64,000 nt of DNA from assembly GCF_016623495.1 (NCBI RefSeq), contig NZ_JAEHHL010000004.1, positions 186,001-250,000 on the forward strand, given 5' to 3'. The position numbers and the translations under genes were made by a program. The notes beneath the pieces were generated by a model that saw nothing but the letters and a program-made list of their open reading frames with translations, made no database searches and was not told the DNA's origin. The stretch's first letter is position 1, and every line of letters starts with the position of its first letter. The DNA comes from Thermohalobaculum xanthum (GTDB lineage: Bacteria; Pseudomonadota; Alphaproteobacteria; Rhodobacterales; Rhodobacteraceae). Below are positions 8,420-17,394 of this stretch, one piece after another.

Positions 8420-9495
8420 TGTTCTACCGCGAGGCAGGCGAGTTCAAGACCAGCTACGAGGACGATCAGGCGACCTTCCCGATCGCTTTCGACCGCTGGC
8501 GCTATTACGTCATCGTGGCTCTGGCCTTCCTGGTCGTGCCCTTCCTGATCAACCCCTACTGGGAGCAGGCGATCTTCCTGCCCTTCTTCGTCTTTGCCAT
8601 GGCGGCGCTGGGGCTCAACATCCTGACCGGCTATTGCGGCCAGGTCTCGCTGGGCACGGGCGGCTTCATGGCCGTGGGTGCCTATGCCTGCTACAAGCTG
8701 ATGACCGGCTTCGAGTGGATGCCCATGCCGGTGATCGTGCTGCTGTCGGGCGTCTGCGCGGCGGGGGTGGGGATCCTGTTCGGCCTGCCCTCGCTCAGGA
8801 TCAAGGGCTTCTACCTTGCGGTGGCGACGCTGGCCGCGCAGTTCTTCCTGATCTGGATGTTCAACAAGTTCCCGTGGTTCTACAACTACTCGGCCACCGG
8901 CCAGATCAACGCGCCCGAGCGCTCGTTCATGGGCGTGCTGGTGACCGGGCCCAACACCTCGCCCTGGGCCACGTATCTCTTCTGCCTCAGCTTCGTCTTC
9001 ATCTTCGCCTGGGTGGCGCGCAACCTGACGCGCGGGCGGATCGGGCGCAGCTGGATGGCGATCCGCGACATGGACATCGCCGCCGAGATCATCGGCGTGA
9101 ACCCGCTGATGGCGAAGCTCTCGGCCTTCGCGATCTCGTCGTTCTACATCGGCATGGCGGGGGCGATGTATTTCGCAATTTGGAAAGGCGCGGCCGAGGG
9201 GACCGAGGCGTTCTCGATCGAAATCTCGTTCCTGGTGCTGTTCATGGTCATCCTGGGCGGGCTGGGCTCGATCTTCGGCAGCCTTGTCGGGGCGGCCTTC
9301 CTCACGTTGCTGCCGGTGCTGTTCAAGAACATCCTGGTCGGCCAGTTCGACTGGCCCACCGACATCGCGGCGCATCTTGAGATCATCCTGATCGGCGGCC
9401 TGATCATCTTCTTCCTGATCAAGGAGCCGCACGGCATCGCCGCGCTGACGCGCATCATCAAGGAGAAATTGCGCCTCTGGCCATTCCCGCACTAG
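8419..9495 (+). CDS. branched-chain amino acid-type ABC permease, LivM type
   Basis: 358 aa, with about 9-10 hydrophobic helices. The segment ALGLNILTGYCGQVSLGTGGFMAVGAY region is a hallmark of LivM, and the EAA-like loop WMAIRDMDIAAEIIGVNPLMAKL faces the ATPases. The N-terminal cytoplasmic part (FKTSYEDDQATFPIAFDRW) is typical of a LivM subgroup found with acyl-CoA ligases. The start overlaps the stop of the AT-rich membrane gene. The binding-protein gene begins 74 bases downstream. Confidence 0.92.
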   Translation: MFYREAGEFKTSYEDDQATFPIAFDRWRYYVIVALAFLVVPFLINPYWEQAIFLPFFVFAMAALGLNILTGYCGQVSLGTGGFMAVGAYACYKLMTGFEWMPMPVIVLLSGVCAAGVGILFGLPSLRIKGFYLAVATLAAQFFLIWMFNKFPWFYNYSATGQINAPERSFMGVLVTGPNTSPWATYLFCLSFVFIFAWVARNLTRGRIGRSWMAIRDMDIAAEIIGVNPLMAKLSAFAISSFYIGMAGAMYFAIWKGAAEGTEAFSIEISFLVLFMVILGGLGSIFGSLVGAAFLTLLPVLFKNILVGQFDWPTDIAAHLEIILIGGLIIFFLIKEPHGIAALTRIIKEKLRLWPFPH

Positions 9496-9569
9496 GCTTG
9501 GCCCGAGACGGAAAGGGGGCGGGCCAGAACCGCACGCCCCGAAGAACACGTCCAACAGGGAGGACAACG

Positions 9570-10865
9570 ATGAGACTGACGAAACTGGCATTTGTCGCCG
9601 CGACGGCGATCGGCCTGACCGCCCCGGCGGCGATGGCCGATCTCGTGTTTCCGGCGCTGAGCTACCGCACCGGCCCCTATGCGCCGAACGGTATTCCCTT
9701 TGCCGACGGCTATGCCGACTACCTCACGCTTGTGAACGAGCGCGACGGCGGCATCGGCGGCGAGAAGACCCGGCTCTTGGAATGCGAGACCGAGTACAAC
9801 ACCACCAAGGGCGTCGAGTGCTACGAGGCGACCAAGGGCGAGGGGGCGCTGGTCTACCAGCCGCTGTCGACCGGCATCACCTACCAGCTGATCCCCAAGG
9901 CGACTGCCGACGGCATCCCGATCCACTCGATGGGCTATGGCCGCACCTCGGCCGCCAACGGCAAGGTCTTCGAGTGGGTGTTCAACTACCCGGGCACCTA
10001 CTGGGACGCCGCCTCGATCATCGTGAAGTACATCATGAACCAGGAGGGCGGTAAGGACCTGAACGGCGAGAAGATCGCGCTGGTCTACCACAACTCGGCC
10101 TATGGCAAGGAGCCGATCCGCACGCTGGAGGAGCTGTCGAAGAAGCATGGCTTCGAACTGCTGCTGCTGCCCGTCGACCACCCCGGCCAGGAGCAGAAGG
10201 CGACCTGGCTGCAGATCCGCAAGGAGCGTCCCGACTACGTCGTGATGTGGGGCTGGGGCGTCATGAACCAGGTGGCCATCCGCGAGGCGGCCTCGATCCG
10301 CTTCCCGATGGACAAGTTCATCGGCGTGTGGTGGTCGGCCTCGGAGAACGACGTGCTGCCCGCGGGCGAGGCGGCCGACGGCTACAAGGCCATCGCCATG
10401 CACGGCGTGGGCATGGACTTCCCCGTCTATTCCGACCTCAAGACCCATGTCTATGACAAGGGCCTGTCGGCCGGCGCGGGCGACCAGCACGGCACGGTGC
10501 TCTACAACCGCGGCATGCTGGCGGCGATGCTGGCCGTCGAGGCCGCCAGGACCGCGCAGGGCATCCACGGCACCGCCAAGATCACGCCGGCAATGATGCG
10601 CGACGGCATGGAGAACCTCGAGATCACCGACGAGAAGCTCGAGGCGCTCGGTCTCAAGGACTTCGTGCCGACCTTCACGGTGAGCTGCGCCAACCATGGC
10701 GTCCCGGGCCTGGGCGCGATCCAGCAGTGGAACGCCAAGGACAAGACCTGGAAGATCATCTCGCCCTTCATCGCGGCCGACCGCGATGTCGTCGATCCCC
10801 TGATCGAGGAGGATTCGGCGGCCTACGCGGCCGAGGCGGGCATCACCCCGCGCGCCTGCGAGTAA
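9570..10865 (+). CDS. periplasmic substrate-binding protein of the liv-type ABC transporter
   Basis: 431 aa. A signal peptide of about 23 residues (MRLTKLAF then a hydrophobic run and AMA) directs export to the periplasm. The mature part has the two-lobed type I periplasmic binding fold (Peripla_BP_6, LivK-like). The ATG at 9570 follows GGGAGG; an in-frame ATG 24 codons upstream would bury the signal peptide and was rejected. Together with the two permeases and two ATPases it completes a HAAT-family importer. The neighbouring CoA ligases argue for an organic acid ligand, which is inference. Confidence 0.9.
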   Translation: MRLTKLAFVAATAIGLTAPAAMADLVFPALSYRTGPYAPNGIPFADGYADYLTLVNERDGGIGGEKTRLLECETEYNTTKGVECYEATKGEGALVYQPLSTGITYQLIPKATADGIPIHSMGYGRTSAANGKVFEWVFNYPGTYWDAASIIVKYIMNQEGGKDLNGEKIALVYHNSAYGKEPIRTLEELSKKHGFELLLLPVDHPGQEQKATWLQIRKERPDYVVMWGWGVMNQVAIREAASIRFPMDKFIGVWWSASENDVLPAGEAADGYKAIAMHGVGMDFPVYSDLKTHVYDKGLSAGAGDQHGTVLYNRGMLAAMLAVEAARTAQGIHGTAKITPAMMRDGMENLEITDEKLEALGLKDFVPTFTVSCANHGVPGLGAIQQWNAKDKTWKIISPFIAADRDVVDPLIEEDSAAYAAEAGITPRACE

Positions 10866-10875
10866 GCCTGGACGG

Positions 10876-10902
10876 GGGCGGGCCGCCTTGGGCGGCCCGC
10901 CC
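10876..10902 (+). terminator. strong intercistronic hairpin after the binding-protein gene
   Basis: A perfect 12-bp GC stem (GGGCGGGCCGCC / GGCGGCCCGCCC) with a TTG loop lies 10 bases after the stop. There is no T-run, so it is more likely an mRNA-stabilising or partially terminating hairpin that raises expression of the binding protein over the downstream livF. Confidence 0.55.
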
Positions 10903-11079
10903 ATTCCCGGCAGCGCGGGCGCGCCGCGCCTGCGGCCGGCACCGCCCGCCCCTGCGCGGGGTGCTGCGCGAACCGCAGGCGGGGTGACCGGCCTGCCCGG
11001 GATTTCGAACCTGCCCCTTGCGGGGCGACGACGATCTGGCGCGCCGCCTGGCGGCCCACGCCGAGGAAGGACCGCGGAG

Positions 11080-11901
11080 ATGCCTGAAGCGAGCCATGAC
11101 GACGCCCTGCTCGAGGTGTCGAACATCGAGGTGATCTACAACCACGTCATCCTGGTCCTGAAGGGCGTCTCGCTGACCGTGCCCAAGGGCGGCATCACCG
11201 CGCTGCTGGGCGGCAACGGGGCGGGCAAGACGACGACGCTCAAGGCGATCTCGAACCTGCTGCATTCCGAGCGCGGCGAGGTCACCAAGGGCCAGATCCG
11301 CTATCGCGGCGAGCGCGTGGCCGAGCTGAACCCCTCCGAGCTGGTCAAGCGAGGCGTCATCCAGGTGATGGAAGGGCGCCACTGCTTCGAGCACCTGACG
11401 GTCGAGGAGAACCTGCTCACCGGCGCCTACACCCGCACCGACGGGCGCGCCGCGGTGCAGAAGGACCTCGAGATGGTCTATGACTACTTCCCGCGCCTGC
11501 GCGAGCGGCGCAGGTCGCAGGCCGGCTACACCTCGGGCGGCGAGCAGCAGATGACGGCGATCGGCCGCGCGCTGATGAGCCGGCCCGAGACGATCCTGCT
11601 CGACGAGCCCTCGATGGGCCTGGCGCCGCAGCTGGTCGAGGAGATCTTCGGCATCGTCAAGTCGCTCAACGAGAACGAGGGCGTGAGCTTCCTGATCGCC
11701 GAGCAGAACACCAACGTGGCGCTGCGCTACGCCCATCACGGCTACATCCTCGAATCGGGCCGCGTGGTGATGGACGGCCCGGCGGCCGAGCTGCGCGAGA
11801 ACCCCGACGTGAAGGAGTTCTACCTCGGCATGGCCGAGGAAGGCCGCAAGAGCTTCCGCGACGTGCGCAGCTACCGCCGGCGCAAGCGCTGGCTGAACTG
11901 A
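11080..11901 (+). CDS. ABC transporter ATP-binding protein, LivF type
   Basis: 273 aa. The second ATPase of the HAAT transporter. The Walker A motif GGNGAGKTT is at 44-52, the signature TSGGEQQ at 151-157 and Walker B TILLDEP at 171-177, with the LivF-type PSMGLAPQLVEEIF segment after it. The ATG at 11080 follows GAGGAAGGACCGCGGAG; the longer open frame upstream is low-complexity coding shadow in the intergenic region. It forms the transporter with the genes at 5721, 6592, 8419 and 9570. Confidence 0.92.
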   Translation: MPEASHDDALLEVSNIEVIYNHVILVLKGVSLTVPKGGITALLGGNGAGKTTTLKAISNLLHSERGEVTKGQIRYRGERVAELNPSELVKRGVIQVMEGRHCFEHLTVEENLLTGAYTRTDGRAAVQKDLEMVYDYFPRLRERRRSQAGYTSGGEQQMTAIGRALMSRPETILLDEPSMGLAPQLVEEIFGIVKSLNENEGVSFLIAEQNTNVALRYAHHGYILESGRVVMDGPAAELRENPDVKEFYLGMAEEGRKSFRDVRSYRRRKRWLN

Positions 11902-11956
11902 GCGGGCGCCCGGACGGGGCCGGCACCGGGGATCGCGACAGGGCCGTGGGGGCAGG

Positions 11957-13192
11957 ATGAGCACGCATTACGACAATCTCGAAACCCGCAGCCGTGACGC
12001 GCGCGAGGCGTCGCTGTTCGAATGCCTGCGCAGCCAGCTCGGCGCCGCCTGCGCCGCGGCACCGGGTCTTGCGCGCCACCTCGAGGGCGTCGAGCCGGGC
12101 GCGGTGACCGACCGCGCGGCGCTGGCGAAGCTGCCGGTGCTGCGCAAGTCGGCGCTGGTCGAGATGCAGAAGGCCGAGCCGCCCTTCGGCGGGCTGACCA
12201 CGCGCCCCGCGGCGGCCTTCGAGCATGTCTTCCAGTCGCCCGGGCCGATCTACGAGCCGGGCGTGTCGAGCGTGGCGGACTGGTGGCGCTTTGCGCGCGC
12301 GCTCTACGCCGCGGGCTTCCGCAAGGGCGAGATCGTGCACAACAGCTTCGCCTACCACCTGACGCCGGCTGGCGTGATGCTGGAATCGGGCGCGAGGGCG
12401 CTTGGCTGCGCCGTGCTCGCCGGTGGCGTGGGCAACACCGAGGCGCAGGCAACGGCGGCCGCGGATATCGGCGCGAGCGGCTATATCGGCACGCCTGACT
12501 TCCTCAAGATCATGATCGAGAAGGCCGAGGAACTGGGCCGCGAACTGAAGATCGCGCGCGCCTGGGTCTCGGGCGGGCCGCTCTTTCCCTCGCTCCGGCA
12601 GTTCTACACCGATCGCGGTATCCCCTGCCTGCAGGGCTACGCGACCGCCGATCTGGGCTCGATCGCCTACGAGACCCCTGCAATGGAGGGGATGGTGGTC
12701 GACGAGGGCGTGATCGTCGAGATCGTCCGGCCCGGCACCGGCGATCCCGTGCCCGAGGGCGAGGTCGGCGAGGTGCTGGTGACCGCGCTCAACCCCGACT
12801 ATCCGCTGATCCGCTTCGCCACGGGCGATCTGTCGGCCGTGTTGCCGGGGATCAGCCCCTGCGGGCGCACCAACATGCGCATCAAGGGCTGGATGGGCCG
12901 GGCCGACCAGACGACCAAGGTCAAGGGCATGTTCGTCCGCCCCGAGCAGGTGGCCGAGATCCTCGCGCGCCATCCCGAGATCGCGAAGGCGCGCCTGAGC
13001 GTGACGCGCGAGGCGGACCAGGATCGCATGACCCTGGCGATCGAGGCGGCCGAGCCCTCGGCGGACCTGGCCGCCAGGGTGCGCGAGACAATGCAGGCGG
13101 TGCTCAAGCTCAAGGGCGAGGTCGAGGCGGATCTGCCGGGGTCCTTGCCGAATGACGGCAAGGTGATCGACGACCTGCGCAAGTTCGACTGA
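11957..13192 (+). CDS. phenylacetate-CoA ligase (PaaK)-like AMP-dependent ligase
   Basis: 411 aa, close to the PaaK family length (about 430). It has the PaaK-type N-terminal layout (LFECLRSQ, then a long helical region), a QSPGPIYEPG segment in place of the usual P-loop-like SSGTTGKP, the RFATGDLS motif and the MKGMFVRPEQV-like C-terminal domain (here VKGMFVRPEQV). The replacement of the Ser/Thr/Gly-rich AMP loop is notable, so catalytic competence is not certain. It closes the operon with LivF and is followed by a TetR gene. Probably an aromatic or related acid is handled, which is inference. Confidence 0.82.
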   Translation: MSTHYDNLETRSRDAREASLFECLRSQLGAACAAAPGLARHLEGVEPGAVTDRAALAKLPVLRKSALVEMQKAEPPFGGLTTRPAAAFEHVFQSPGPIYEPGVSSVADWWRFARALYAAGFRKGEIVHNSFAYHLTPAGVMLESGARALGCAVLAGGVGNTEAQATAAADIGASGYIGTPDFLKIMIEKAEELGRELKIARAWVSGGPLFPSLRQFYTDRGIPCLQGYATADLGSIAYETPAMEGMVVDEGVIVEIVRPGTGDPVPEGEVGEVLVTALNPDYPLIRFATGDLSAVLPGISPCGRTNMRIKGWMGRADQTTKVKGMFVRPEQVAEILARHPEIAKARLSVTREADQDRMTLAIEAAEPSADLAARVRETMQAVLKLKGEVEADLPGSLPNDGKVIDDLRKFD

Positions 13193-13378
13193 GTCGGATC
13201 ACCGCGGCGGGCCCCGGCCCGCCCGACCTGTCTGCGTGACGGCCGCGCCGGCACCCCCGATTTCTCGACCGATATTGCGGCCGTGTTTGCGCGGACCGCG
13301 ACCGATTGCCTTCGCGCGTTGCCCCTTGGGCCGCGACCGCGGCCCGGGGCGCAGTTCGAAAATCGCTGATTGCATTCC

Positions 13379-13394
13379 TAGGACGATTGTCCTA
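13379..13394. promoter_or_regulatory. operator candidate in front of tetR
   Basis: TAGGAC (13379-13384) and GTCCTA (13389-13394) are inverted around GATT. The dyad lies 34 bases before the tetR start, between a TTGCAT and a CCTAAT element that could be -35 and -10. An autoregulatory TetR site is the simplest reading. Confidence 0.55.
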
Positions 13395-13427
13395 ATTCTT
13401 GGTGCGACACGGATCGCCGGGGGCCCG

Positions 13428-14006
13428 ATGAGTAGCCAGACCACGCGAGAGCAGATCGTCGCGCAGGCGGATGCGCTGTTCTATGCGCGCGGCTTCGAGG
13501 CGACATCCTTCTCCGACATCGCCACGGCCGTGGGGATCTCTCGCGGGAATTTCTACTACCACTTCAGGACCAAGGACGAGATCCTCGAAGCGGTCATTGC
13601 GCGCCGCATCGCGGCGACGGACGCCATGCTGGCGGGGTGGGAGGCCGAGGGCGCGGATCCGGCCGCGCGGATCCGCTGCTTCATCCGCATCCTGATCGCC
13701 AATCGCGCGAAGATCATGCTGCATGGCTGCCCGGTGGGCACGCTCGTCACCGAGCTTGCCAAGCTCGACCACCTGGCGCTGGAGGGCGCGGCGCGGATCT
13801 TCACGCTGTTCCGCGACTGGCTGGCCCGGCAGTTCGAGGCCATGGGGCGCCCCGAGGATGCCGACGCGCTGGCGATGCATGTGCTGGCGCGCTCGCAGGG
13901 CGTGGCGACGCTGGCCAGCGCCTTTCACGACGAGAGCTTCATCCGCGACGAGGTCGACCGGCTGTGCCAGTGGCTCGACCGGATCGCGGGCGGACGCAAT
14001 GGCTGA
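13428..14006 (+). CDS. TetR/AcrR family transcriptional regulator
   Basis: 192 aa. An N-terminal TetR DNA-binding domain spans residues 5-50, with the helix-turn-helix TSFSDIATAVGISRGNFYYHF and the following KDEILEAVI. The C-terminal part is the helical ligand-binding domain. It follows the liv-type/CoA-ligase operon in the same direction, with its own promoter-like region and a dyad upstream. A role in controlling the operon, with the substrate or its CoA ester as ligand, is likely but inferred. The ATG at 13428 was chosen because upstream in-frame codons cross the dyad. Confidence 0.9.
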   Translation: MSSQTTREQIVAQADALFYARGFEATSFSDIATAVGISRGNFYYHFRTKDEILEAVIARRIAATDAMLAGWEAEGADPAARIRCFIRILIANRAKIMLHGCPVGTLVTELAKLDHLALEGAARIFTLFRDWLARQFEAMGRPEDADALAMHVLARSQGVATLASAFHDESFIRDEVDRLCQWLDRIAGGRNG

Positions 14007-14041
14007 CCCCGCGTTGCGGGCGATCAAGGGAGGGTCCTGGG

Positions 14042-14329
14042 ATGTTCGTGGTCTTTCTGCGCTTTTCGGCGCGCAAGTCGGAAGCGCCGCGCCTGATGGC
14101 GGCGCATAATGACTGGATCCGGCGCGGCTTCGACGACGGCGTCTTCCTCACCGTCGGCGCGCTTCAGCCCAGCGCGGGTGGCGCGGTGCTGGCGCACGGG
14201 CTGAGCCGCGAGGCGCTGGAGGCGCGGCTGGCCGAGGATCCCTTCGTTGCCGAGGGGGTCGTGGAGCCCGAGATCTTCGAGATCAGCCCGTCGCGCGCGG
14301 ATGCGCGGCTCGATTTCCTGGTGGCGTGA
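14042..14329 (+). CDS. YciI-family protein
   Basis: 95 aa. A small ferredoxin-like-fold protein of the YciI type. The conserved putative active-site pair is visible: H22 in AAHNDWI and D66 in EDPF. The start ATG follows GGGAGGGTCCTGGG. It lies between tetR and tag; the YciI family has no firmly established general function, so none is assigned. Confidence 0.8.
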   Translation: MFVVFLRFSARKSEAPRLMAAHNDWIRRGFDDGVFLTVGALQPSAGGAVLAHGLSREALEARLAEDPFVAEGVVEPEIFEISPSRADARLDFLVA

Positions 14330-14339
14330 GGAACAGGCG

Positions 14340-14948
14340 ATGAGCAGGACCGTCGACGGGCCGGACGGCCGCCCGCGCTGCAGCTGGTGTGCCGCCGCCC
14401 CGGAATTCTTCGACTACCACGACCGGGAATGGGGCTATCCCGTCGGCGACGACCGGCGGCTGTTCGAGAAGATCTGCCTCGAGAGCTTCCAGTCCGGGCT
14501 CAGCTGGCGCACGATCCTGGCCAAGCGCGAGAATTTCCGGGCGGCGTTCCGCGGCTTCGACTTCCGCGAGATGGCCCGGTTCGACGACGCGGACGTGGCG
14601 CGGCTGCTGGCGGATCCCGGCATCGTGCGCCACCGCGGCAAGATCGAGGCGGTGATCCACAACGCCCGACGCGCCTGCGAGCTGGTCGAGGCGGAGGGCT
14701 CGCTCGCGGCCTATGTCTGGCGCTTCGAGCCGGCACCCGAGGCGCTGGGCGTGCCGCAGAGCGTCTCGACCTCGCCCGCCTCGGTCGCGATGTCGAAGGA
14801 TCTCAAGAAGCGCGGCTGGAAATTCGTCGGGCCGACAACGGTCTATGCCTTCATGCAGGCCATGGGGCTGATCAACGATCATGTCGAGGGATGCGCCATG
14901 CGCCCCGAGGCCGAGCGCGCGCGCAAGGCCTTCCGCCGGCCGGTCTGA
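14340..14948 (+). CDS. tag: DNA-3-methyladenine glycosylase I
   Basis: 202 aa. Removes 3-methyladenine from alkylated DNA (base-excision repair). The family zinc ligands are in place: C14, H27 (YHDREWG), and the C-terminal HVEGC pair. The helix-hairpin-helix region and the GLSWRTIL segment that forms the base pocket are present. The start lies 10 bases after the yciI-like stop, so the two are probably cotranscribed. Confidence 0.95.
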   Translation: MSRTVDGPDGRPRCSWCAAAPEFFDYHDREWGYPVGDDRRLFEKICLESFQSGLSWRTILAKRENFRAAFRGFDFREMARFDDADVARLLADPGIVRHRGKIEAVIHNARRACELVEAEGSLAAYVWRFEPAPEALGVPQSVSTSPASVAMSKDLKKRGWKFVGPTTVYAFMQAMGLINDHVEGCAMRPEAERARKAFRRPV

Positions 14949-14995
14949 CGGTCGGGCGCGCACCGCAACGGGCCGCGGCGCGCGCCTGCTGCGAG

Positions 14996-15394
14996 TCAGT
15001 GCTTGACGCGCTTCCAGTCCTGGCCGCGGCAGAAGATCGAGACGCAGCCCTCGACGTCGAGCACATCGCCCTTGACCTGCATCTTCGAGTCGTAGGTCTT
15101 GTTGTCTTCGGGGTCCCAGACGCTCCCCCCGGAATAAGACCCGTCGCCGTCGTGCGTCATGCCCGAGATGATGCTCGCACCCAGGTGCGGGTAGGCGGGG
15201 TCCGCGCCCTTCGCCGTGAAGGCACCGCTGATCGTGCCGCAGGTCTTGGCCCCGTCCGAGGCGCAGGGGGCGATGGTGACCTCGAGATAGCCGCCCTTGT
15301 CGTTCTTCTCGGTCGCCCAGACGCCATCGGCGCCGTCGGCGAGCGCCATCGCCGGCGCGGCGGCGAGCAAGGCAACAGTCATCCACGTTCTCAC
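14996..15394 (-). CDS. DUF2147 family exported protein
   Basis: 132 aa. A signal peptide of about 19 residues (ending AMALA) is followed by a DUF2147 domain, recognisable from GVWATEKNDKGGYLEV at the start and the C-terminal VEGCVSIFCRGQDWKRV. Two cysteine pairs suggest disulfides in the periplasm. DUF2147 proteins are widespread in Proteobacteria and have no established role. It is the downstream gene of a pair with the outer-membrane-type protein at 15444-16358, with 49 bases between them. Confidence 0.85.
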   Translation of the reverse strand: MRTWMTVALLAAAPAMALADGADGVWATEKNDKGGYLEVTIAPCASDGAKTCGTISGAFTAKGADPAYPHLGASIISGMTHDGDGSYSGGSVWDPEDNKTYDSKMQVKGDVLDVEGCVSIFCRGQDWKRVKH

Positions 15395-15443
15395 GGCATT
15401 CTCCCTGTCTGATCCGCGGGCTCGAGCGCCCGCATCGTCGCGT

Positions 15444-16358
15444 TCATCCGCCCCAACGCACCTGCCAGGCGATGCCGAGGCTGTCGAAGTCTAGGCCCGT
15501 CCGGCTGTAGACACCGGTGGTGCCGAACAGCTTGATCGAGTTGTGACGGCTCAGGTCAACCGAAAGCGTGAGCCCCAGGCGTGCATTGGCGAGATGCTCG
15601 CCAGGCACGCCGTCGATGGTCGGCTGCGCCCCGGTGTAATAGGTGCCGTCGAGCGAGCCCCACAGCCCCGGCCGGAACTGGTAGATCATGTGCGCCTGAG
15701 CGGCGAAGAGCGGGTCCTGCTCTAGCCTCTTGCCGCCGAGGAAGTCGTCATTCGCAGTGAAGACGGTCGCGGCGACGCTGGTTTCCAGCGTGAGCGGCCC
15801 CAGCGCCTTCGACGCGCCGACCTCGCCCTTCACCGACCAGCGGTTCGAGCCGACATTGAGCAGCTTGTCTTCGTTGTACTGCCCGAGCGGGGGCGAGACC
15901 TCGATGGTCGCGCCGAGGATCAGGTCCTGCCGGTAGCTCGCGAACTCCTCGAGCGTCATCGCCGGCGCGCCGAAGAAGTTGACCGACAGGCGCAGGCGCG
16001 GGTCGCCGAAGCCGGTGACCTCGCGTGCCTGCGGCGCGCCTGCGAGCAGGGCGCTGCCCGAGACATGCGCGAAGGGGACGACCACGCCGATCTTGCTCGA
16101 CATGCCGGCAAGGTCGAAGGCGCGGATATAGGCCAGCACGCCCGAGTGGCTGTGCACCTCGGCGTCCTCCACCGGCAGGGTGGTGTTGAACGCGACGCTA
16201 CCCTCGGTGTAGCGGAAGCTCGCGAGCATGAAGTTCATGCCGACGGGCGTGTTGGCGAAGGCCCGCGGCTCGAGATCCTGGGCCTGGGCGGCGCGCAGGC
16301 ACGTCATGGCGACCACCAGCGCCAGAACCGCGGCCGTCGTGAGGCGGATCAGGCGCAC
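15444..16358 (-). CDS. outer-membrane transporter-like protein (Phenol_MetA_deg type)
   Basis: 304 aa from a GTG at 16358; the frame is open to an ATG at 16430, but that start would lie next to the terminator of the ribosomal operon and would place 24 polar residues before the signal peptide. A signal peptide (LTTAAVLALVVAMTCLRAAQA) is followed by alternating amphipathic strands throughout and an aromatic C-terminus (WQVRW), as expected for an outer-membrane beta-barrel. The Phenol_MetA_deg family includes proteins from aromatic degradation clusters; the ligand here is unknown. Confidence 0.75.
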   Translation of the reverse strand: MRLIRLTTAAVLALVVAMTCLRAAQAQDLEPRAFANTPVGMNFMLASFRYTEGSVAFNTTLPVEDAEVHSHSGVLAYIRAFDLAGMSSKIGVVVPFAHVSGSALLAGAPQAREVTGFGDPRLRLSVNFFGAPAMTLEEFASYRQDLILGATIEVSPPLGQYNEDKLLNVGSNRWSVKGEVGASKALGPLTLETSVAATVFTANDDFLGGKRLEQDPLFAAQAHMIYQFRPGLWGSLDGTYYTGAQPTIDGVPGEHLANARLGLTLSVDLSRHNSIKLFGTTGVYSRTGLDFDSLGIAWQVRWGG

Positions 16359-16434
16359 CTTGTGCCGCCCCCTCTGGCCGAGTGACCGTCGATCGGGCGG
16401 ATCGCGGGGGCTGTCTCCCGGGCCGCCCACAACG

Positions 16435-16465
16435 AAAAACGCCGCCCCGGGTCCGGAGCGGCGTT
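16435..16465 (-). terminator. intrinsic terminator of the rpmI-rplT-rpmJ operon
   Basis: Read on the minus strand, an AACGCCGC / GCGGCGTT stem with further GC pairs inside is followed by TTTTT. It lies 38 bases after the rpmJ stop. Confidence 0.8.
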
Positions 16466-16503
16466 CTCGATGTCGATGATGCGCATCTGCGCGTCGCGTC
16501 GGC

Positions 16504-16629
16504 TCAGCCCTGGCGGGCCTTGAAGCGGCGCTGGGTCTTGTTGATGACGTAGACGCGGCCCTTGCGGCGCACGACGCGGCAATCGCGATGGCGGCCCTTG
16601 AGCGAGCGCAGCGAGTTCTTGACCTTCAT
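16504..16629 (-). CDS. rpmJ: 50S ribosomal protein L36 (zinc-independent type)
   Basis: 41 aa. Begins [20 protein letters not shown] and ends FKARQG, an unmistakable L36. It is the paralogue type that lacks the CxxC...C...H zinc ribbon: only one cysteine (C17) is present. It sits 26 bases downstream of rplT in the same direction and ahead of a terminator, so it is the last gene of the rpmI-rplT operon. AGGGAAATGAAGGTC around the start suggests an overlapping ribosome-binding site. Confidence 0.95.
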   Translation of the reverse strand: MKVKNSLRSLKGRHRDCRVVRRKGRVYVINKTQRRFKARQG

Positions 16630-16655
16630 TTCCCTGTCCTCTCTCTCAGACCGGC

Positions 16656-17018
16656 TCAGGCGAGCGCGGCCTTGGCCTTCTCGACGATCGCGCCGAAGGC
16701 AGCGGGCTCGTGCACCGCGAGGTCGGCAAGCACCTTGCGGTCGACCTCGACGCCGGACCTGGCAAGCCCGTTGATGAAGGTCGAATAGTTCAGGTTCTCG
16801 TCATGCGCGCGGACGGCGGCGTTGATGCGCTGGATCCAGAGCGCGCGGAAGACGCGCTTGCGGCGCTTGCGGTCCCGCGTCTGGTACTGCATCGCCTTCT
16901 CGACCGACTGCTTGGCGGTCTTGAAGCTGCGCGAGCGCGCGCCGTAATGGCCCTTGGCCTTGTCGAGAACCTTCTTGTGACGACGATGCGTCACGGGTCC
17001 GGATTTCACTCGGGACAT
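16656..17018 (-). CDS. rplT: 50S ribosomal protein L20
   Basis: 120 aa. Full-length L20, beginning [18 protein letters not shown] and very basic in its first 60 residues, which thread into 23S rRNA during early 50S assembly. It follows rpmI by 14 bases. In many bacteria L20 represses its own operon by binding the mRNA; no obvious pseudoknot was identified here by eye. Confidence 0.98.
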   Translation of the reverse strand: MSRVKSGPVTHRRHKKVLDKAKGHYGARSRSFKTAKQSVEKAMQYQTRDRKRRKRVFRALWIQRINAAVRAHDENLNYSTFINGLARSGVEVDRKVLADLAVHEPAAFGAIVEKAKAALA

Positions 17019-17032
17019 CGGTCAGCCTCCCC

Positions 17033-17233
17033 TCAACCCGCGTACGGCAGGAACTGCTTCACGATCTTCTCGTCCTGTGCGGAGAGAACGGTCGTGCCGC
17101 GTGCGTTGCGGATGAACTTCGGCGTGCGCTTGATCATGCCGTGGCGCTTGCCGGCCTGTGCGACCTTGATGCGCCCCGAGGCAGTGACCTTGAAGCGCTT
17201 CTTCGCGCCCGACTTGGTCTTCATCTTGGGCAT
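17033..17233 (-). CDS. rpmI: 50S ribosomal protein L35
   Basis: 66 aa. Full-length L35 ([14 protein letters not shown] at the start, ending FLPYAG). It is the first gene of the rpmI-rplT-rpmJ operon. A good sigma-70-like promoter lies about 90 bases upstream. infC and pheST, which often share this operon elsewhere, are not adjacent here; pheS and pheT are about 9 kb away on the other strand. Confidence 0.98.
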   Translation of the reverse strand: MPKMKTKSGAKKRFKVTASGRIKVAQAGKRHGMIKRTPKFIRNARGTTVLSAQDEKIVKQFLPYAG

Positions 17234-17321
17234 TTACGTCTCCTGTCGTCTTGTGACGTGTCATGAGGCAGCGCGGCAGCCCATACCGGCCGGCAGCCTC
17301 GTCGAAAGTCTGAGAGCGGGT

Positions 17322-17350
17322 TCTATACAGGCGAGCCCGTCCGAAGGCAA
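17322..17350 (-). promoter_or_regulatory. promoter of the rpmI-rplT-rpmJ operon
   Basis: On the minus strand, TTGCCT (17350-17345) and TATAGA (17327-17322) are 17 bases apart, a good sigma-70 match about 90 bases before rpmI. Confidence 0.7.
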
Positions 17351-17394
17351 GGGCGCCCGCGCGGTGCGGCGCGGGGCGCGCGCGCCGCCGGGCG

